From assembly GCA_963742535.1 (NCBI GenBank), contig CAVUMC010000001.1, forward strand, positions 124,001 through 188,000: 64,000 nt of DNA, written 5' to 3'. A program made the translations under genes and the position numbers. This DNA is from VRUE01 sp963742535. Its GTDB lineage: Bacteria; Actinomycetota; Thermoleophilia; Solirubrobacterales; 70-9. Under the pieces are notes generated by a model. The model saw nothing but the letters and a program-made list of their open reading frames with translations. It had not been told where the DNA came from and did no database searches. This document shows, piece by piece, positions 1 to 8,276 of this stretch; the stretch's first letter is position 1; every line of letters starts with the position of its first letter.

Positions 1-122
1 TCCACATGCACGTCGTCCCGCGCTGGGGCGGCGACACCAACTTCATGCCGGTGATCGCCGACACCAAGGTGATGCCGCAAACACTCGAGCAGAGCTACGA
101 AGCGTTGAAGGGAGCGTTTTGA
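1..122 (+). CDS. HIT-family protein, C-terminal fragment
   Basis: The reading frame enters from the left edge and ends in TGA at 120-122. The visible 39 residues start with HMHVVPRWGGDTNFMPV, which is the histidine-triad motif (H-x-H-x-x-P-R) and the residues that follow it in the Fhit/galT-like branch of HIT nucleotide hydrolases and AP4A phosphorylases. HIT proteins hydrolyse or transfer nucleotidyl groups from dinucleoside polyphosphates or nucleotidyl-sugars. The stop overlaps the TTG start of the phosphohexomutase gene (TTGA), so the two are probably cotranscribed. The exact substrate cannot be judged from this fragment. Confidence 0.75.
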   Translation, partial: HMHVVPRWGGDTNFMPVIADTKVMPQTLEQSYEALKGAF

Positions 123-1501
123 GCGAAGAGCAGGTACTGGCCCCAGCGGGCATCTTCAAGGCCTACGACATCCGCGGCCTCTACGGCGAGGAAATGGACG
201 AGACCACCGCGCACGCGATCGGCCGCGCCTTCGCCCGCGTGTTGGGCAAGCTCCGGGGCAAGCCGACCAGCGAGCTGCGGGTCGGGCTCGGGCGCGACAT
301 GCGCCTGACCGCCCCCGCGATGGCGGCGGAGCTGCGCGACGGACTGATCTTCGAGGGCGCAACCGTGGTCGATGCCGGCATGGTCGCGACCGAGATGCTC
401 TACCACCTGGTCGGCTCACGCGAGCTCGATGGCGGCGCGATGGTCACCGCCTCGCATAACCCCAAGGCCTACACCGGCGTCAAGCTGGTCCGCGAGGGCG
501 CCCTGCCGCTTTCGGGCGACGCCGGCATCGGCGACGTCAAGGCGGAGATCGAAGCCGGGCTCGGGCACGCCCCCGGCGGCGGCTCGCTCGAGGAGATCGA
601 CATCTGGGAGGAGTTCCGCGCCCACGCCCTCTCGTTCATCGATCCGGCCAAGGTGAAGCCGATGAAGGTCGTGGTCGACGGTGGCAACGGCATGGCGGGG
701 CCGATGGTCGGGCCGACCCTGCACGGTCTCGGTCTCGATCTGGAGGAGATGTACTTCGAGCCCAACGGCGAGTTCCCCGACCACGAGCCGAATCCGCTGC
801 TCGAGGAGAACCGGCTGATGATCATCGACCGCGTTCGGGCTTCGGGCGCCGACCTCGGCATCGCCTGGGACGGCGACGCTGACCGCTGCTTCTTCATCGA
901 CGGCAACGGCGAGTTCTGCGACGGCGACTTCATCTGCGCCCTGCTCGCCCGGGCAGCCCTGGCCAAGAACCCTGGGGCAACGATCCTGTACGACCCGCGC
1001 TCGAGCCGAGCCGTACCCGACCTGGTCGCCGCTGAGGGCGGCCGCTCGGACCTCTCGCGGGTCGGTCACGCCTTCTTCAAGGCACGAATGCGCGAGGAGG
1101 GCGCCGCCTTCGGCGGCGAGGTCTCCGGCCACTACTACTTCCGCGACTTCTGGAACGCCGATTCGGGCACGATCCCGGCGCTGCTGGTGCTGGAACTGCT
1201 CTCGGTCGACGGTCGCTCGCTGGCCGAGCTGATGGCCGATTTCCGCTCGCGCTACTTCATCTCAGGCGAGATCAACTCCGAGGTCGCCGACCCGGCGGCA
1301 AAGATCGCCGAGATAACCGAGCGCTACAACGATGGGAAGCAGACGACCCTCGACGGGATCTCTGTCGACTACGACGACTGGCACTTCAACGTGCGGCCCT
1401 CCAACACCGAGCCGCTGCTGCGGCTCAACCTCGAGTCGCTGGTCTCACGCGAGGACATGGAAGCGAAGCGCGATGAGGTACTGGGACTGATCCGCGCTTG
1501 A
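119..1501 (+). CDS. Phosphomannomutase/phosphoglucomutase
   Basis: A 460-residue alpha-D-phosphohexomutase, the usual length for the bacterial PMM/PGM family. The N-terminus has the substrate/metal start motif GIFKAYDIRGLYG. The phosphoserine loop TASHNPKAYTG lies at about residue 110, the Mg-binding loop DGDADRC at about 255, the sugar-binding GEVSGHYYF at about 340 and the phosphate-binding RPSNTEPLLRLN near the C-terminus, so all four active-site loops are intact. It interconverts hexose 6- and 1-phosphates in the cytosol, which supplies mannose-1-P or glucose-1-P for nucleotide sugars. This fits the polysaccharide genes downstream. It starts at TTG overlapping the HIT stop and ends overlapping the next start. 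Whether it prefers mannose or glucose cannot be told by eye. Confidence 0.9.
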   Translation: MSEEQVLAPAGIFKAYDIRGLYGEEMDETTAHAIGRAFARVLGKLRGKPTSELRVGLGRDMRLTAPAMAAELRDGLIFEGATVVDAGMVATEMLYHLVGSRELDGGAMVTASHNPKAYTGVKLVREGALPLSGDAGIGDVKAEIEAGLGHAPGGGSLEEIDIWEEFRAHALSFIDPAKVKPMKVVVDGGNGMAGPMVGPTLHGLGLDLEEMYFEPNGEFPDHEPNPLLEENRLMIIDRVRASGADLGIAWDGDADRCFFIDGNGEFCDGDFICALLARAALAKNPGATILYDPRSSRAVPDLVAAEGGRSDLSRVGHAFFKARMREEGAAFGGEVSGHYYFRDFWNADSGTIPALLVLELLSVDGRSLAELMADFRSRYFISGEINSEVADPAAKIAEITERYNDGKQTTLDGISVDYDDWHFNVRPSNTEPLLRLNLESLVSREDMEAKRDEVLGLIRA

Positions 1502-2502
1502 CCTTGACCCCGGAGCAGGCGCTGGAGCAAGCGGCGCTGGCCGGGATCCACTGCCTGCGCATCCCCACCCCCTTTGCTGTCGGGCGGGTCAATTGCTACC
1601 TGATCGAGGACGAGCCGCTGACGCTGGTCGACACCGGCCCCAACTCGGGCAAGGCACTGGACGAGCTCGAGTCGCAACTGGCCGAGCGCGGCCACTCGAT
1701 CGACGATCTGGAGCTGTTGATCATCACCCACCAGCACATCGACCACCTCGGTCTGGCCGAGATCGTCGTGCAACGTTCGGGGGCCGAGGTGGCGGCGCTG
1801 GGCGCGGCCAGCGAGCGTCTCGCCAACTTCGACGAGGACGCCGAGGCCGAGGACCGCTTCGCCGTCGACCTGATGCTGCGCAACGGCATCCCCGAGGAGG
1901 TGACCGTGGCGCTGCGCAGCGTCTCGCGCAGTTTCCGCGGCTGGGGCTCGCACGTACAGGTGACCCGACCGCTGGACGATGGCGAGGCGCTGAACTTCCG
2001 CGACCGCAGCCTGAAAGCGCTCCACCGCCCCGGCCATAGCCCCTCCGACACGGTCTTCTGGGACGAGCAGCGCCAGATCTTGATCGCCGCCGACCACCTG
2101 ATCGCCCACATCTCCTCCAACCCCCTGATCAGCCGCCCGCTTGACGGCTCGGCCGAGCGCCCCCAAGCGCTCGTCACCTACATCGAGTCGATGCGAAAGA
2201 CCCGTGAGATGCCGGCCGAGATCGTCCTCTCCGGCCACGGCGAGCCAATCACTGAGCACGCCGCCCTGATCGACGACCGCATCGCCAAACACGAACGCCG
2301 TAAGGAGAAGATCTACAAGCTGATCGCCGCGCAGCCCCGCAGCGGCTTCGAGATCGCCCAAGCGATCTGGGGCAACGTCGCCGTCACCCAGGCCTTCCTC
2401 ACCCTCTCCGAGGTGATCGGCCACGCCGACCTGCTGGTCAACGAGGACCGGGTGCGCGAAACCCTCGACGGAAACGTCGTTCTCTACGAGACCGTCGGGT
2501 AG
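1498..2502 (+). CDS. Metallo-beta-lactamase-fold hydrolase
   Basis: A 334-residue protein with the MBL fold. The metal-binding motif is THQHIDH at about residue 76, a variant of HxHxDH. It is followed by GHSPSDTVF (third His), AADH (bridging Asp) and SGHGEPI (last His). A C-terminal winged-helix-like tail of about 70 residues is typical of the LACTB2/RNase-Z-like hydrolases of this group. The family hydrolyses thioesters, lactones or other esters; the substrate is not evident here. It starts at TTG overlapping the phosphohexomutase stop (TTGA), so it is in the same operon. Confidence 0.85.
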   Translation: MTLTPEQALEQAALAGIHCLRIPTPFAVGRVNCYLIEDEPLTLVDTGPNSGKALDELESQLAERGHSIDDLELLIITHQHIDHLGLAEIVVQRSGAEVAALGAASERLANFDEDAEAEDRFAVDLMLRNGIPEEVTVALRSVSRSFRGWGSHVQVTRPLDDGEALNFRDRSLKALHRPGHSPSDTVFWDEQRQILIAADHLIAHISSNPLISRPLDGSAERPQALVTYIESMRKTREMPAEIVLSGHGEPITEHAALIDDRIAKHERRKEKIYKLIAAQPRSGFEIAQAIWGNVAVTQAFLTLSEVIGHADLLVNEDRVRETLDGNVVLYETVG

Positions 2503-2525
2503 ACGGAAGCCGACCGAGGCCTTCA

Positions 2526-3014
2526 GTGGATCAGGCGATCATCGGATTTGTGGGGATAGTCGCCGGCTTGCTGCTCGGCGGCATCGGCAAGTACTTCACG
2601 GCCCGCAGGGATGCGTGGCTTCTTGCCCGCGCGCACGGCCTCATCCTGCTAGCCGACGTGCAGGCAACATTGGCATCGCAATCCCGCGGCGAGAACACCG
2701 ACCTCTCGCCCTTGCTTGCCAGTTGGCAAGCAAATTGCGAAATCCTCGCCAGCTTCAGACGAGGCAGCTACCCCAGCGGCTTTAAGGCCCCGGAGTGGCT
2801 GATGTTGGCTGCGGGCTTTGCGCGTCTCGCCGCGCTCGATGAAGTCAAGCGGGGAAAGCGCGACGAGCGGTGGCAGGCAGCGGTGAGCGATGAGCTCAGA
2901 AAAGCCGAGCGACTGCTTGATCATTTCGCCAGCGATCCGGGGGTGCTCGGCTATGTAGTCGGACATGCCCTGGGGCGCAAGCCCAAGAGCCCATCCGGAG
3001 GCAACGACCGATGA
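2526..3014 (+). CDS. Hypothetical protein with one N-terminal membrane helix
   Basis: A 162-residue protein that I do not assign to a known family. Residues 4-22 (IIGFVGIVAGLLLGGIG) form one hydrophobic helix. The rest is a soluble, helix-rich region with many Ala, Leu and Arg residues and no catalytic motif that I recognise. It starts at GTG, 23 bases after the MBL gene, and its stop overlaps the ATG of the lipid kinase (ATGA), so it is translationally coupled to that gene. Its codon use is visibly less GC-rich at third positions than its neighbours, which may mean it is a recent arrival. Its function is unknown. Confidence 0.7.
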   Translation: MDQAIIGFVGIVAGLLLGGIGKYFTARRDAWLLARAHGLILLADVQATLASQSRGENTDLSPLLASWQANCEILASFRRGSYPSGFKAPEWLMLAAGFARLAALDEVKRGKRDERWQAAVSDELRKAERLLDHFASDPGVLGYVVGHALGRKPKSPSGGNDR

Positions 3015-3988
3015 CAGCGAAAATCCGCTCCAGAAAGCTGAGGAAGTCCGCTAAGAAGCGGATGCTCATCATCGTCAATCCGTATGCGACGACGGTCTCG
3101 GATCGGTTGAAGAATCTGGTGGTCTACGCGCTGCAGGGGCGGTTCGAGGTGGAAACGATCTTGACCGAGGCGCAGAACCACGCGACCGAGATCGGGCGCG
3201 AGGTGCGAGATCACGGGTATGACGTGGTTGTGGCCTTTGGCGGCGACGGGACGCTGAACGAGGTGGCGAACGGACTGGCGGGGACAGACGTGCCGGTCTC
3301 GGTGCTGCCGGGGGGCTCGACCAATGTGGTCGCGCGGACGCTGGGCATTCCCAACGACGTGGTCGACGCGACCGAGCACCTGCTGGCGATGGTCGACGAA
3401 TGGCAGCCGCGCAAGATCGACCTCGGCAAGGCGGACCACCGGCATTTCGTCTTCTCCTGTGGGGCCGGAATCGACGCCACCGTGGTCAAGCGGGTCGACG
3501 CCCACCCGCGGCTCAAGTCCGCGGCCGGGCCCTACTACTTCACCTGGGCCGCCGTCTCCGCCTTCTACCGCTCCTACCTGGTCAACCCGGTGCGACTGCG
3601 GGCCGAGATCGATGGCCAGACAAGCGAGGGCGTCACCGCCCTCACCCAGAACTCCGATCCCTTCACCTACTTCGCCAGCCGGCCGGTTCGCGTCTGCGAG
3701 GACGTCGCCTTCGATGACGGCACGCTGGCGCTGGGCGTGCTCAAGCGCGCCACCCAGCGCGACATGCCGACGCTGATCTCGCGCATCTTCAGCGAGAACC
3801 GGCCCGCCGCCCGCCACCGCCAGATCGAGCATTTCACCGGCGTCCACGAAGCGACGATCACCTCGATCTCGGAGACCAAGGACGGCGTCACCCGCCCCTT
3901 CCCGGTGCAGGTGGACGGCGACTACATCGGCGAGCGGACCGAGCTCGAGCTCAAGGTCGATCCGGGCGCACTGACTATCGTCGCCTGA
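3011..3988 (+). CDS. Diacylglycerol/sphingosine kinase-family lipid kinase
   Basis: A 325-residue member of the DAGK catalytic (YegS/BmrU/DgkB-like) family. After a basic N-terminus, residues 18-25 read MLIIVNPY, the usual first strand. The nucleotide-binding GGDGTLNEVANGL is at about residue 77 and PGGSTNVVARTLGIP at about 100, and both hallmark motifs are intact. Such enzymes phosphorylate diacylglycerol or related lipids at the inner membrane face, which recycles lipid after periplasmic glycan or teichoic acid transfer. It could equally act on a carotenoid or polyprenol-like lipid. It ends within 14 bases of, and overlapping, the convergent methyltransferase gene. Confidence 0.85.
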   Translation: MTAKIRSRKLRKSAKKRMLIIVNPYATTVSDRLKNLVVYALQGRFEVETILTEAQNHATEIGREVRDHGYDVVVAFGGDGTLNEVANGLAGTDVPVSVLPGGSTNVVARTLGIPNDVVDATEHLLAMVDEWQPRKIDLGKADHRHFVFSCGAGIDATVVKRVDAHPRLKSAAGPYYFTWAAVSAFYRSYLVNPVRLRAEIDGQTSEGVTALTQNSDPFTYFASRPVRVCEDVAFDDGTLALGVLKRATQRDMPTLISRIFSENRPAARHRQIEHFTGVHEATITSISETKDGVTRPFPVQVDGDYIGERTELELKVDPGALTIVA

Positions 3989-4712
3989 GCCGGGAGCGCA
4001 GGCGCAGGCGGGTTCGAAGCCGGTTCAGCGGTTGCCAGGACCGCGACGAAGCCTGGCGGACAAGCAGGTCGGGATGGACCAGCGGCAGGACGGTATCCGT
4101 CGGCTCGCCGGGGAATAGCGCGGCGCGCTCCGCGGCCATGTAGACGATCAGGTTCTGGCGGTACCAGAACTCGACCTCGGAACTCAGCCATATCTTCGGT
4201 CGCACCACGTCAAAGGCCACGTAGCCCTGCGCCGCGAAGAGCTCGCTCCAGTAGTTCTGCCACTGCTCGTTGAGGTGACTGGTACCACCCTGGAATGGGA
4301 TCGCGGCGGAGAAGGCGACAGCGTCGCCCAGGCCGGTCAGGTACTCGACGAAGGGTTTCGCCGCCTCTGCCGGGAGGTGCTCGGCGACCTCGAATGAGGT
4401 GACGAGGTCGAAGCGGCGGTCGCTCCGGGGAGGATCGGTGAGGTCGGCAGCTTCGAAGCAAGCGGGGTCGATGCTGAGCCGCGCCGGATCGACCCAGTGG
4501 CCGTCGAGGCCATGCACGTTCTCAACCCCGTTCCGGACGAACTCGGCCAGCCACTCGCCGGTGCCGCAGCCAACGTCGACGACCGAGCTCGGCTCGAACA
4601 TCTCGCAGAGCAGGGGCACCACTACGGCGGCAGAGCTGCCGGATTGCCCAGCCATGTCGTTGAAGAACGTCTCCGTGTAGGCGGCGTGCGCCGCCGCTCG
4701 CCGCTCAGACAA
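3975..4712 (-). CDS. Class I SAM-dependent methyltransferase
   Basis: A 245-residue methyltransferase with the Rossmann glycine loop VDVGCGTGEWLAEF at about residue 41 and the acidic loop LVTSFEVAEHLP at about 103, where the EVAEHL motif resembles the methyltransferase-type 11/23 class seen in glycan loci. Its start overlaps the end of the upstream GT4 gene (shared minus-strand 4705-4712), so it is cotranscribed with two glycosyltransferases. It probably methylates a sugar or modifies a glycan precursor; the acceptor is not known. The 3' end overlaps the convergent lipid kinase by 14 bases. Confidence 0.8.
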   Translation of the reverse strand: MSERRAAAHAAYTETFFNDMAGQSGSSAAVVVPLLCEMFEPSSVVDVGCGTGEWLAEFVRNGVENVHGLDGHWVDPARLSIDPACFEAADLTDPPRSDRRFDLVTSFEVAEHLPAEAAKPFVEYLTGLGDAVAFSAAIPFQGGTSHLNEQWQNYWSELFAAQGYVAFDVVRPKIWLSSEVEFWYRQNLIVYMAAERAALFPGEPTDTVLPLVHPDLLVRQASSRSWQPLNRLRTRLRLRSRLRRR

Positions 4713-5877
4713 CGGGACCGCCCACCCTCTCCCCCACAGATTCGAGCGGCGCTGCGGCCTCGCCGGCGAGCGCCCCCATCAGGCGAGCCGAAACCGCCTT
4801 CCAGGTGAAGAGCGCCGCGCGCTGCTTCGCCGCCTGTCCCATCCGCTCGGCGGTCGCCGGGTCGGCGAGACGGCGCATCGCCGCCAACAGGGCATCGTCG
4901 TCGCCGGGATTCACGATCAGGCCGCCGTCCCCGATCAGGTACCCGGAGCCACCGGCGCTGGTGCCGATGCTCGGCAGGCCAGCGCTCCCCGCCTCGACAT
5001 AGGCGATCGCCGAGGCCTCGGAGTGGGACGGCATGACAAAGCATGTCGCCGCGGCGAAGAGACGCTCGAGCTGCGCGTGTTGAGCGGCCACGTCGAGACG
5101 CAGGAAGCCATGTCCGGTCACACCTTGCTGCGAAATCGGAGGGTGGCCGCCGACCACGTCGAGGCGGGCGGCGGGCATCTCGTCGCGCAGACGGGCGAAT
5201 GCCCGCAAGAGTCCCTCCCCGTTCTTGCGCTCCCAGTCGAGCCCGACGAAGAGAAAGCGCGGCTCACTCCAGTCCCGCTCAATCTCGGGAGCGACGTGGT
5301 TGCAGCCGATCCCGACCACGTGGACCTTGCTGGCCTCGATGCCGTAGTCGTCGATTACCGACTCAGCCGCCCAAGGGCTGGTCAGGCAACAAGCGCGGGC
5401 CTGTTCGTAAGCGTGGCGCTGGCGGGCAACGCGGGCGGCGAAAGAGCGACGGGTGAGCAGGCCCCAGCCGCTGTAAGGATGGGTCTTGGTCTGCGGGATC
5501 GTCATGTCCTCGTAGGTGACGATCGGAGCATCGCTGCGCAGCGTGTAGCCGGTGCCGAGCTGGATGATGCCGTCGAGTCGACCGGCCCGCTGCAGAGCGG
5601 CCGGCGCAGCCCAGCTGTTGATCCGAGCGATGCCGGCGGATGCCCGGGCAGCGGCACGGGCCTGCTGCACGGCGGACCTGAGACCCCCCCGCGGGCGCAG
5701 GTAGGTCGCAGCGATCGCGTTGGTGCCGAGCGCGAGCAGCGGCGCCGCCGGCTCGATGCCGACTGGCACCGCTTCAGCCCCGTTCGCCGTTATCCCTTCG
5801 ATCAAGCCATGTGGGATTCCCGACCAGGTCCCCTTCTGGCTCGGATCCCCGGGAAAGACGATGCCGATCCGCGTCAT
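4705..5877 (-). CDS. Glycosyltransferase family 4 (GT-B)
   Basis: A 390-residue GT-B glycosyltransferase. The N-terminus MTRIGIVFPGDPSQKGTWSG is an acceptor-domain Rossmann start with the flexible glycine loop. The C-terminal donor domain begins at about 205 (RFLFVGLDWERKNGEGLLRA). It carries the E-x7-E-like region MPSHSEASAIAYVEAGSAG at about 285, which binds the nucleotide sugar. It is expected to add a hexose from UDP- or GDP-sugar to a growing cytosolic glycan. It is transcribed between the GT2 gene and the methyltransferase on the minus strand. Confidence 0.85.
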   Translation of the reverse strand: MTRIGIVFPGDPSQKGTWSGIPHGLIEGITANGAEAVPVGIEPAAPLLALGTNAIAATYLRPRGGLRSAVQQARAAARASAGIARINSWAAPAALQRAGRLDGIIQLGTGYTLRSDAPIVTYEDMTIPQTKTHPYSGWGLLTRRSFAARVARQRHAYEQARACCLTSPWAAESVIDDYGIEASKVHVVGIGCNHVAPEIERDWSEPRFLFVGLDWERKNGEGLLRAFARLRDEMPAARLDVVGGHPPISQQGVTGHGFLRLDVAAQHAQLERLFAAATCFVMPSHSEASAIAYVEAGSAGLPSIGTSAGGSGYLIGDGGLIVNPGDDDALLAAMRRLADPATAERMGQAAKQRAALFTWKAVSARLMGALAGEAAAPLESVGERVGGPVV

Positions 5878-5902
5878 CTAAATCAAACGCTCCCGGATCG
5901 CT

Positions 5903-6814
5903 TCAGCTTCCAAACGGCGCTTCGCCGTGGATCACCGTGTTCAGCGCGGCGCTGGCGCCGATCCGCCGCTGGCTCTTCCGCCCACCGCGCAACGAGTAGA
6001 GGGCGACCCGCAGCGCATAGCGCAGGCCCATCGCCCAGCGGTAATCCGCCGCGGCTTCGGGAAAGTGCTTACGGGCAAACTGCATCCGCGCGTAGGCCGA
6101 CTGCGCCTCGAGCGCCGCGCTGCCGCGCCGGTCGTCCTCGAAATGGCAGATCGTCATCTGGGGCAGGTGGACGACCTCCCACCCGGCCCGCTTCAGGCGC
6201 CAACACAGATCCGTCTCCTCCGCGTAGAGGAAGAAGCGCTCGTCGAACGTTCCGACCTCGGTCAGGGCAGCCCGGCGGGCGAGCATGAAAGAGCCCGAGG
6301 TCCAGTCGCAGGGGCGCTGCCGCTCATACTCGCGCGGATCGAGCTCGCGCTCGCCGAGCACGCGGCGGACACCGGGCACGCGCTCGACCGCGAGGGCTTC
6401 GGCGAGCATGTTCAGGGCCGAGGGGAAACGCCTGATGCTCGGCGCCAGCGAACCGTCGGCGCGCAGCTGCCGCGCGCCCGCCAACCCCACCCGCGGCTGA
6501 CGCTCGAGCTCGGCTACGAGCCCAGCCAGCGTTCCCTCGCGAACCTCGGTGTCGGGGTTGATGAAGAGCACGTAGTGCGCATCAGCGAGCTCCAACCCGC
6601 GGTTGTTGGCGTGGCCGAAGCCGTGGTTTTCGCAGCTGACGGTGCGCACACCGTCGAAACGCTCCTCGACATAGGCGGCGGAGCCGTCGTTGCCATTGTC
6701 GACCACGATCACATCGAGGTCGATCTCGCCGGCATGGGCGAAAAGGCTGGTCAGACAGGTGTCGAGCCAGCGCTTGCCGTTGTGCGAGACGACTATCGCG
6801 CAGACGTCATGCAT
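5903..6814 (-). CDS. Glycosyltransferase family 2, rhamnosyltransferase-like
   Basis: The chosen ATG gives 303 residues starting MHDVCAIVVSHNGKRWLDTC, the classic GT2 GT-A start. A longer frame reaches 6904, but its extra 30 residues are Pro/Gly-rich and not family-like. Motifs are VDNGNDGS at about residue 40, the DxD-type FINPDTEV at about 85, and the WTSGSFMLARRAAL and DERFFLYAEETDLCWRLKRAG stretch typical of WcaE/RfbF-like rhamnosyltransferases. It likely adds rhamnose or a similar deoxysugar. It heads a minus-strand cluster of three genes (GT2, GT4, methyltransferase). Confidence 0.85.
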   Translation of the reverse strand: MHDVCAIVVSHNGKRWLDTCLTSLFAHAGEIDLDVIVVDNGNDGSAAYVEERFDGVRTVSCENHGFGHANNRGLELADAHYVLFINPDTEVREGTLAGLVAELERQPRVGLAGARQLRADGSLAPSIRRFPSALNMLAEALAVERVPGVRRVLGERELDPREYERQRPCDWTSGSFMLARRAALTEVGTFDERFFLYAEETDLCWRLKRAGWEVVHLPQMTICHFEDDRRGSAALEAQSAYARMQFARKHFPEAAADYRWAMGLRYALRVALYSLRGGRKSQRRIGASAALNTVIHGEAPFGS

Positions 6815-6937
6815 GGCTGTTCCCGACTTCGGACACACCAATTCAACGATCATCAACGGCTGCGGCTTGCGTCCGGCCGACCCCGCTAGCATGCCGCCGA
6901 TCATCGAGCCAGCGCAGATAACAAGAGAGCGAAGCTG
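6815..6937 (+). promoter_or_regulatory. Divergent intergenic region between GT2 and acyltransferase
   Basis: This 123-bp gap lies between divergently transcribed genes (GT2 leftwards, acyltransferase rightwards), so it must hold promoters for both. I see no convincing -10/-35 pair. A purine-rich stretch (AAGAGAGCGAAGCTG) just before 6938 could serve as a ribosome binding site for the acyltransferase. Confidence 0.35.
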
Positions 6938-7505
6938 ATGGCCGGTTCAGCGCTGCAGCCCTCCGACCGCTCCCCCGGGCTACTGCTCGGCGAAGACGTC
7001 GAGATCGGCGAGGACGTGCTGATCGGCGGCAACGTGGTGATCCACAGCGGCGTCCGCATCGGTGACGGCGCCCGCGTCGGCGACCACGCGCAGATCCGCG
7101 ACGGGGCCCAGATTGGCCCCGGTGCCACGATTGGCAGCCTCAGCTCTGTCGACCCCGACGTCGTCGTCGGCGCCCGGGCCAGCGTTCAGGCCCGCTGCTA
7201 CCTCTCGGCCGGCACCGTGATCGAGGAAGACGCCTTTGTTGGTCCCGGCGTCACTCTCGCCAACGACAACACGATGGACCGCCATCCCGACTCGATGCCC
7301 CTCGAAGGGCCGCTGCTACGCCGGGCTTGCCGGGTCGGCGCTGGGGTTGTGGTCTGCCCGGCAATCGAGATCGGCGAGGAGGCGTTCGTCGCCGCCGGCG
7401 CTGTCGTGGCAGCCGATGTCGCCCCCCGCGCCGTCGTCATGGGAGTGCCCGGCGCGCCAGGCGCGCGAGGTGCCCGACGAGGACCTGCTCGAGCGTTGGC
7501 GCTGA
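6938..7505 (+). CDS. Left-handed beta-helix acyltransferase (frameshifted near end)
   Basis: A hexapeptide-repeat acyltransferase of the WbbJ/LpxA-like superfamily. Residues 10-150 are a continuous series of [LIV]-G-x4 turns (for example VEIGEDVLIGGNVVIHSGVRIGDGARVG) forming a left-handed beta-helix. The loop NDNTMDRHPDSMP resembles the catalytic and acceptor loop of sugar O- or N-acetyltransferases. At about 7450 the frame shifts by +1. The uncorrected frame ends in GAPGARGARRG, but removing one G restores VMGVPARQAREVPDEDLLERWR and a stop at 7505. It probably acetylates an amino sugar, perhaps together with the DegT aminotransferase at 8273. The shift is more likely a consensus error than a real mutation. 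Confidence 0.8.
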
Positions 7506-7568
7506 GCTAGAGCGACTCACTCTTTCCGGTCGGCGCAAGCTTTCAGGCACCTGCGCCGTTGCATTTGC

Positions 7569-8276
7569 ATGGCTGTCCTGAGCGAGCCTTCAAACGACGC
7601 CCCATCGCGGGACGCAAACCTCTGCGTGATCGTCTGCGCCGATTCCGCCGCGATGCGACGGCGTATTTCCTACGCACTGTCCGAGCATGAACTCGCCGCC
7701 GAGCTGAGTGAGCTGGACGATCCGGAGCTGCTCGGCAAGCTCGACCTCGATGAAGAGTCGATCGTCGTCCTCGCCTGTGACGTCGATCAGCCCCGCGAGA
7801 TGGCAGCGCTGCGCCGCCTCCAGCGGGAACTGCGCGAGCCGGCAATCGTGGCAATCTCGCCGCGCTCGACCGGAACCGGGGTGCGCCGCGCGCTCGACGC
7901 CGGCGCCGACGGCATCGTCTTCGACTCAGAGCTGGAGTCCACCCTCGCCGTCGCCGTACGCGCGGTCGCCAGCGGTCAGTCTGTGGTGCCACGCAAGCTG
8001 CGCGCCAGCGTCGAGCGCCCTGCCTTCTCCCACCGCGAGCGCCAGGTTCTTTCCTTCGTCTCGCGCGGCTTCACCAACGCCCAGATCGCCGACCAGCTCT
8101 TCCTCTCGGAGAGCACGATCAAGAGTCACCTCTCCTCGGCCTTCGCGAAGTTCGGCGTGCGGTCCCGCAAGGAGGCCGCCTCCCTCTTCCTCGAGCTTGA
8201 ACAGACGGCCGGCGCGCTGAACAGCGGCGCGGAAACGGCCTTTGCCACCCACGCCATGAAAGGGGCGACGACGTGA
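7569..8276 (+). CDS. Response-regulator-like LuxR-family transcription factor
   Basis: A 235-residue protein with an N-terminal receiver-like region (residues 16-125) and a C-terminal LuxR/GerE helix-turn-helix. The HTH reads FSHRERQVLSFVSRGFTNAQ, then IADQLFLSESTIKSHLSSAF, at about 152-195, with the usual conserved Glu, Leu and Lys-Ser-His residues. The receiver part keeps an acidic start (VCADSAAMRRR) and a central VVLACDVDQ strand but the classical phospho-acceptor context is degenerate, so it may be a pseudo-receiver. Its stop overlaps the GTG of the aminotransferase gene (GTGA). It therefore leads the 8-14 kb polysaccharide operon and may regulate it; this role is inference. Confidence 0.8.
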   Translation: MAVLSEPSNDAPSRDANLCVIVCADSAAMRRRISYALSEHELAAELSELDDPELLGKLDLDEESIVVLACDVDQPREMAALRRLQRELREPAIVAISPRSTGTGVRRALDAGADGIVFDSELESTLAVAVRAVASGQSVVPRKLRASVERPAFSHRERQVLSFVSRGFTNAQIADQLFLSESTIKSHLSSAFAKFGVRSRKEAASLFLELEQTAGALNSGAETAFATHAMKGATT